From positions 1 to 14,582 of the forward strand of contig CAYYJM010000160.1 of assembly GCA_964471755.1 (NCBI GenBank): a stretch of DNA of 14,582 nt. The letters run 5' to 3'. The translations under genes were made by a program, and so were the position numbers. Each line of letters opens with the position of its first letter. Positions within the stretch are counted from its first letter, which is position 1. The notes beneath the pieces were generated by a model, which worked only from the letters and a program-made list of their open reading frames with translations, was not told the origin of the DNA and ran no database searches. Below, piece after piece: positions 12,051-14,582 of the stretch. The DNA is from CAYYJM01 sp964471755. GTDB lineage: Bacteria > Planctomycetota > Planctomycetia > Gemmatales > Gemmataceae.

Positions 12051-14582
12051 ATGTATGAACGATTCACAGACCGCGCACGCAAGGTGATGCAGCTGGCCAA
12101 CCAGGAGGCCCAGCGATTCAACCACGAGTACATCGGCACCGAGCATATCCTGCTCGGTCTGGTGAAAGAAGGCTCGGGTGTCGCCGCCAACGTGCTGAAG
12201 AACCTGGACATCGACCTGCGCAAGATCCGCCTGGAGGTCGAGAAGATCGTCCAGTCGGGTCCGGACGTGGCGACCATCGGCAAGCTGCCCCAGACGCCAC
12301 GGGCCAAGAAGGTGATCGAATATTCGATCGAAGAGGCGCGCAACCTGAACCACAACTACGTGGGCACCGAGCATCTGTTGCTGGGCCTGCTCCGCGAGCA
12401 GGAAGGTGTGGCAGCGCAGGTCCTGATGAACCTCGGCCTGCGTCTGGAGGATGTGCGCGAGGAAGTCCTGAATCTGCTGGGGCACACGAATATGGCCAGC
12501 GAAGAGAGCGGCGGCAGCGGTGGCGGCAATGCCGAACGGCAGGCCAGCAAGGGCAAGTCGAAGACCCCCGCGCTGGACAGCTTCGGACGCGATCTGACCG
12601 AACTGGCTCGTCAGGGCAAGCTCGATCCGGTCATCGGCCGGGCCAACGAGATCGAGCGCGTCATCCAGATTCTGAGCCGCCGCACCAAGAACAACCCGGT
12701 GCTGCTCGGCGAGGCCGGCGTCGGCAAGACGGCCATCGTCGAGGGCCTGGCCCAGATGGTCGTCGATGGCGTCGTTCCCGAACTGCTGCGGGACCGTCGC
12801 ATCGTCGTTCTCGACCTGGCCATGATGGTCGCCGGCACGAAGTATCGCGGCCAGTTCGAGGAGCGCATCAAGGCCGTCATGAACGAGGTTCGTCGGGCCC
12901 GGAACACCATCCTGTTCATCGACGAGCTGCACACGCTCGTCGGAGCCGGCGGTGCGGAAGGGGCCATCGACGCCTCCAACGTGCTGAAGCCGGCCCTGGC
13001 TCGCGGCGAGATCCAGTGCATCGGCGCGACGACGCTCGACGAGTACCGCAAGTACATCGAGAAGGATGCCGCGCTGGAACGCCGCTTCCAGCAGATCATC
13101 GTCAATCCGCCGTCGAAGGAAGAGACCGTCGAGATCCTTCGCGGCCTGCGCGATCGCTACGAGGCGCACCACCGGGTGCAGATCAAGGAAGACGCGCTGC
13201 GTGCGGCCGTGGAACTGTCCGAGCGCTACATCACGGGCCGCTGTCTGCCGGACAAGGCGATCGACGTGATCGACGAGGCCGGTGCGCGTGTCCGTCTCAA
13301 GGCCATGACCCGGCCGCCGGATCTGAAGGACATCGACGGCCAGATCGAGACGCTCAACCACGAGAAGGAGCAGGCCGTCGCCGATCAGGACTTCGAGAAG
13401 GCGGCCACGCTGCGCGACCAGGCCGACAAGCTCAAGAAGAAGAAAGACAACGTCACCCGCGAATGGCGTGAGAAGTCCAAGGAGATCGATGGCGTCGTCG
13501 ATGAGGAGGTCATCAACGAGGTCGTCAGCAAGATGACCGGCGTGCCTCTGAAGCGGCTGGAGGACAACGAGTCGGCTCGTCTGTTGCAGATGGAGGACGA
13601 GCTGCACAAGACCGTCGTCAGCCAGAACGAGGCGATCAAGGCGATCGCCAAGGCGGTCCGCAAGAGTCGGGCCGGGCTGAAGGATCCGAAGCGGCCGATC
13701 GGCACGTTCATCTTCGCCGGGCCGACCGGCGTCGGTAAGACGCTGCTGGCCAAGAAGTTGGCCGCGTTCATGTTCGGCGACGAGAGCGCGCTCGTGCAGA
13801 TCGACATGAGCGAGTACAGCGAGAAGCACAACGTCAGCCGACTGATCGGCGCTCCGCCGGGCTACGTCGGCTACGACGAAGGCGGTCAGCTGACCGAGAA
13901 GATCCGTCGTCGGCCGTACTCGGTGGTCCTGCTCGACGAGATCGAGAAGGCGCACCCCGAGGTCTGGAACATGCTGCTCCAGATCCTGGAAGAAGGTCGT
14001 CTGACCGACAACGTCGGCCGGGTGATCGACTTCAAGAACACGATCCTGATTCTGACGTCGAACGTCGGAGCCCAGGAGATCGCCGGCGGCCGGCAGTTCG
14101 GCTATCAGAACCGCAAGGACGAGGACGCCTCCTACGCCAAGATGAAGGAAGCTCTCAAGGGGGTGATGGAGAACACCTTCCGGCCGGAGTTCCTGAATCG
14201 GTTCGATGACATCATCGTGTTCCGTTCGCTGACTCAGGCGGACCTCAAGACGATCATCGACATCGAGTTGGCCAAGGTGGCCAAGCGTCTGGCCGAGCGC
14301 GGCATGACGCTGACGGTCACCGATGAGGCCAAGGAACTGCTGATCTCGCGTGGCACGAACACCGATTTCGGTGCCCGTCCGCTGCGTCGGGCCATCGAGC
14401 AGAACCTCGAAGATCCGCTGGCCGAGGAACTGCTCCGCGGTTCGTTCGTCGGCAAGACGGTCCTCGTGGCCAAGGTCGGTGAAGCCGAGGGCGAGAAGAA
14501 GATCATCTTCGAGGCCGACGTCGCTCCGACGTCCGAGCTGGTCCCCGCCCGGCGCGCCATCACCTCGCTGTCCCAGGCCCGA
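12051..14582 (+). CDS. clpC: ClpC AAA+ ATPase (Clp protease unfoldase), C-terminal end cut by window
   Basis: 844 codons are visible with no stop before the window edge; ClpC proteins usually have about 810-850 residues, so only a short tail is probably missing. The start is ATG 12051 (MYERFTDRARKVM), with GGAG 8 nt upstream. Two N-terminal Clp_N repeats (FTDRARKVMQLANQEA..., then TPRAKKVIEYSIEEA...) fill residues 1-150. AAA domain 1: Walker A GEAGVGKT (220-227), pore loop GTKYRG, Walker B FIDELH (D291-E292). The middle domain holds a UVR motif (EKAATLRDQADKL, about 450-462), which distinguishes ClpC from ClpA and ClpB. AAA domain 2: Walker A GPTGVGKT (557-564), GYVGYD pore loop, Walker B LLDEIE (D629-E630), and sensor-2 GARPLRR. 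The ClpP-docking loop position reads FGY (683-685). It unfolds substrates for ClpP, often with adaptor proteins bound to the N and middle domains. Confidence 0.97.
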   Translation, partial: MYERFTDRARKVMQLANQEAQRFNHEYIGTEHILLGLVKEGSGVAANVLKNLDIDLRKIRLEVEKIVQSGPDVATIGKLPQTPRAKKVIEYSIEEARNLNHNYVGTEHLLLGLLREQEGVAAQVLMNLGLRLEDVREEVLNLLGHTNMASEESGGSGGGNAERQASKGKSKTPALDSFGRDLTELARQGKLDPVIGRANEIERVIQILSRRTKNNPVLLGEAGVGKTAIVEGLAQMVVDGVVPELLRDRRIVVLDLAMMVAGTKYRGQFEERIKAVMNEVRRARNTILFIDELHTLVGAGGAEGAIDASNVLKPALARGEIQCIGATTLDEYRKYIEKDAALERRFQQIIVNPPSKEETVEILRGLRDRYEAHHRVQIKEDALRAAVELSERYITGRCLPDKAIDVIDEAGARVRLKAMTRPPDLKDIDGQIETLNHEKEQAVADQDFEKAATLRDQADKLKKKKDNVTREWREKSKEIDGVVDEEVINEVVSKMTGVPLKRLEDNESARLLQMEDELHKTVVSQNEAIKAIAKAVRKSRAGLKDPKRPIGTFIFAGPTGVGKTLLAKKLAAFMFGDESALVQIDMSEYSEKHNVSRLIGAPPGYVGYDEGGQLTEKIRRRPYSVVLLDEIEKAHPEVWNMLLQILEEGRLTDNVGRVIDFKNTILILTSNVGAQEIAGGRQFGYQNRKDEDASYAKMKEALKGVMENTFRPEFLNRFDDIIVFRSLTQADLKTIIDIELAKVAKRLAERGMTLTVTDEAKELLISRGTNTDFGARPLRRAIEQNLEDPLAEELLRGSFVGKTVLVAKVGEAEGEKKIIFEADVAPTSELVPARRAITSLSQAR

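Noticed and set aside
11814..13955. 713-codon open frame on the minus strand opposite clpC
   Set aside because: It lies antisense to an unmistakable clpC, has no recognisable motif and has leucine/valine/aspartate-rich composition typical of reverse-strand shadow in GC-rich genes.

Overview
This is a GC-rich chromosomal window, densely coded and with uniform codon bias. It most resembles a planctomycete, perhaps the Gemmataceae/Isosphaeraceae side. The reasons are inference from family knowledge: a DUF2344 (TIGR03936) gene joined to an RNase E/G gene whose S1 domain is split by a large low-complexity insert, tandem secreted HEAT plus beta-propeller proteins, and a toroid-DUF362 fusion protein. 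No rRNA, tRNA, CRISPR array, prophage or insertion sequence was recognised.

Layout. (1) 1-146: the last codons of a PEP-protein phosphotransferase (PTS enzyme I). (2) 355-3788: a translationally coupled pair, the DUF2344 protein and the RNase E/G-family ribonuclease, overlapping by 19 bp and followed by a strong hairpin. (3) 3911-7657: two tandem paralogues, each with an N-terminal hydrophobic leader, a HEAT-like helical region and a C-terminal beta-propeller. They start at matching GTG codons with matching GGAGG sites. Between them lies a 77-bp palindromic element built like a REPIN (two inverted REP units). (4) 9679-7605, minus strand: a two-gene operon with a GTGA stop/start overlap, a receiver-GAF response regulator followed by a small subtilisin-like protease. 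The 3' end of the protease gene runs 53 bp into the 3' end of the second HEAT/propeller gene. (5) 9816-11738: a divergently transcribed protein fusing a prenyltransferase/squalene-oxidase-like alpha/alpha-toroid region to a DUF362 domain. (6) 11739-12050: a 312-bp gap with a compound hairpin, a fair sigma70-type promoter and a 12-bp perfect palindrome. (7) 12051-14582: clpC, complete except for perhaps a few C-terminal residues cut by the window edge.

How the genes may work together. The rne and clpC genes are housekeeping RNA and protein quality-control functions. The tandem propeller pair is probably exported and of unknown role. The receiver-GAF/subtilase operon and the divergent toroid-DUF362 gene share a 136-bp intergenic region and are the best candidate here for an undescribed functional unit; that grouping is inference from gene arrangement only. 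Long minus-strand open frames opposite rne, the first propeller gene and clpC are judged to be shadows of GC-rich coding.
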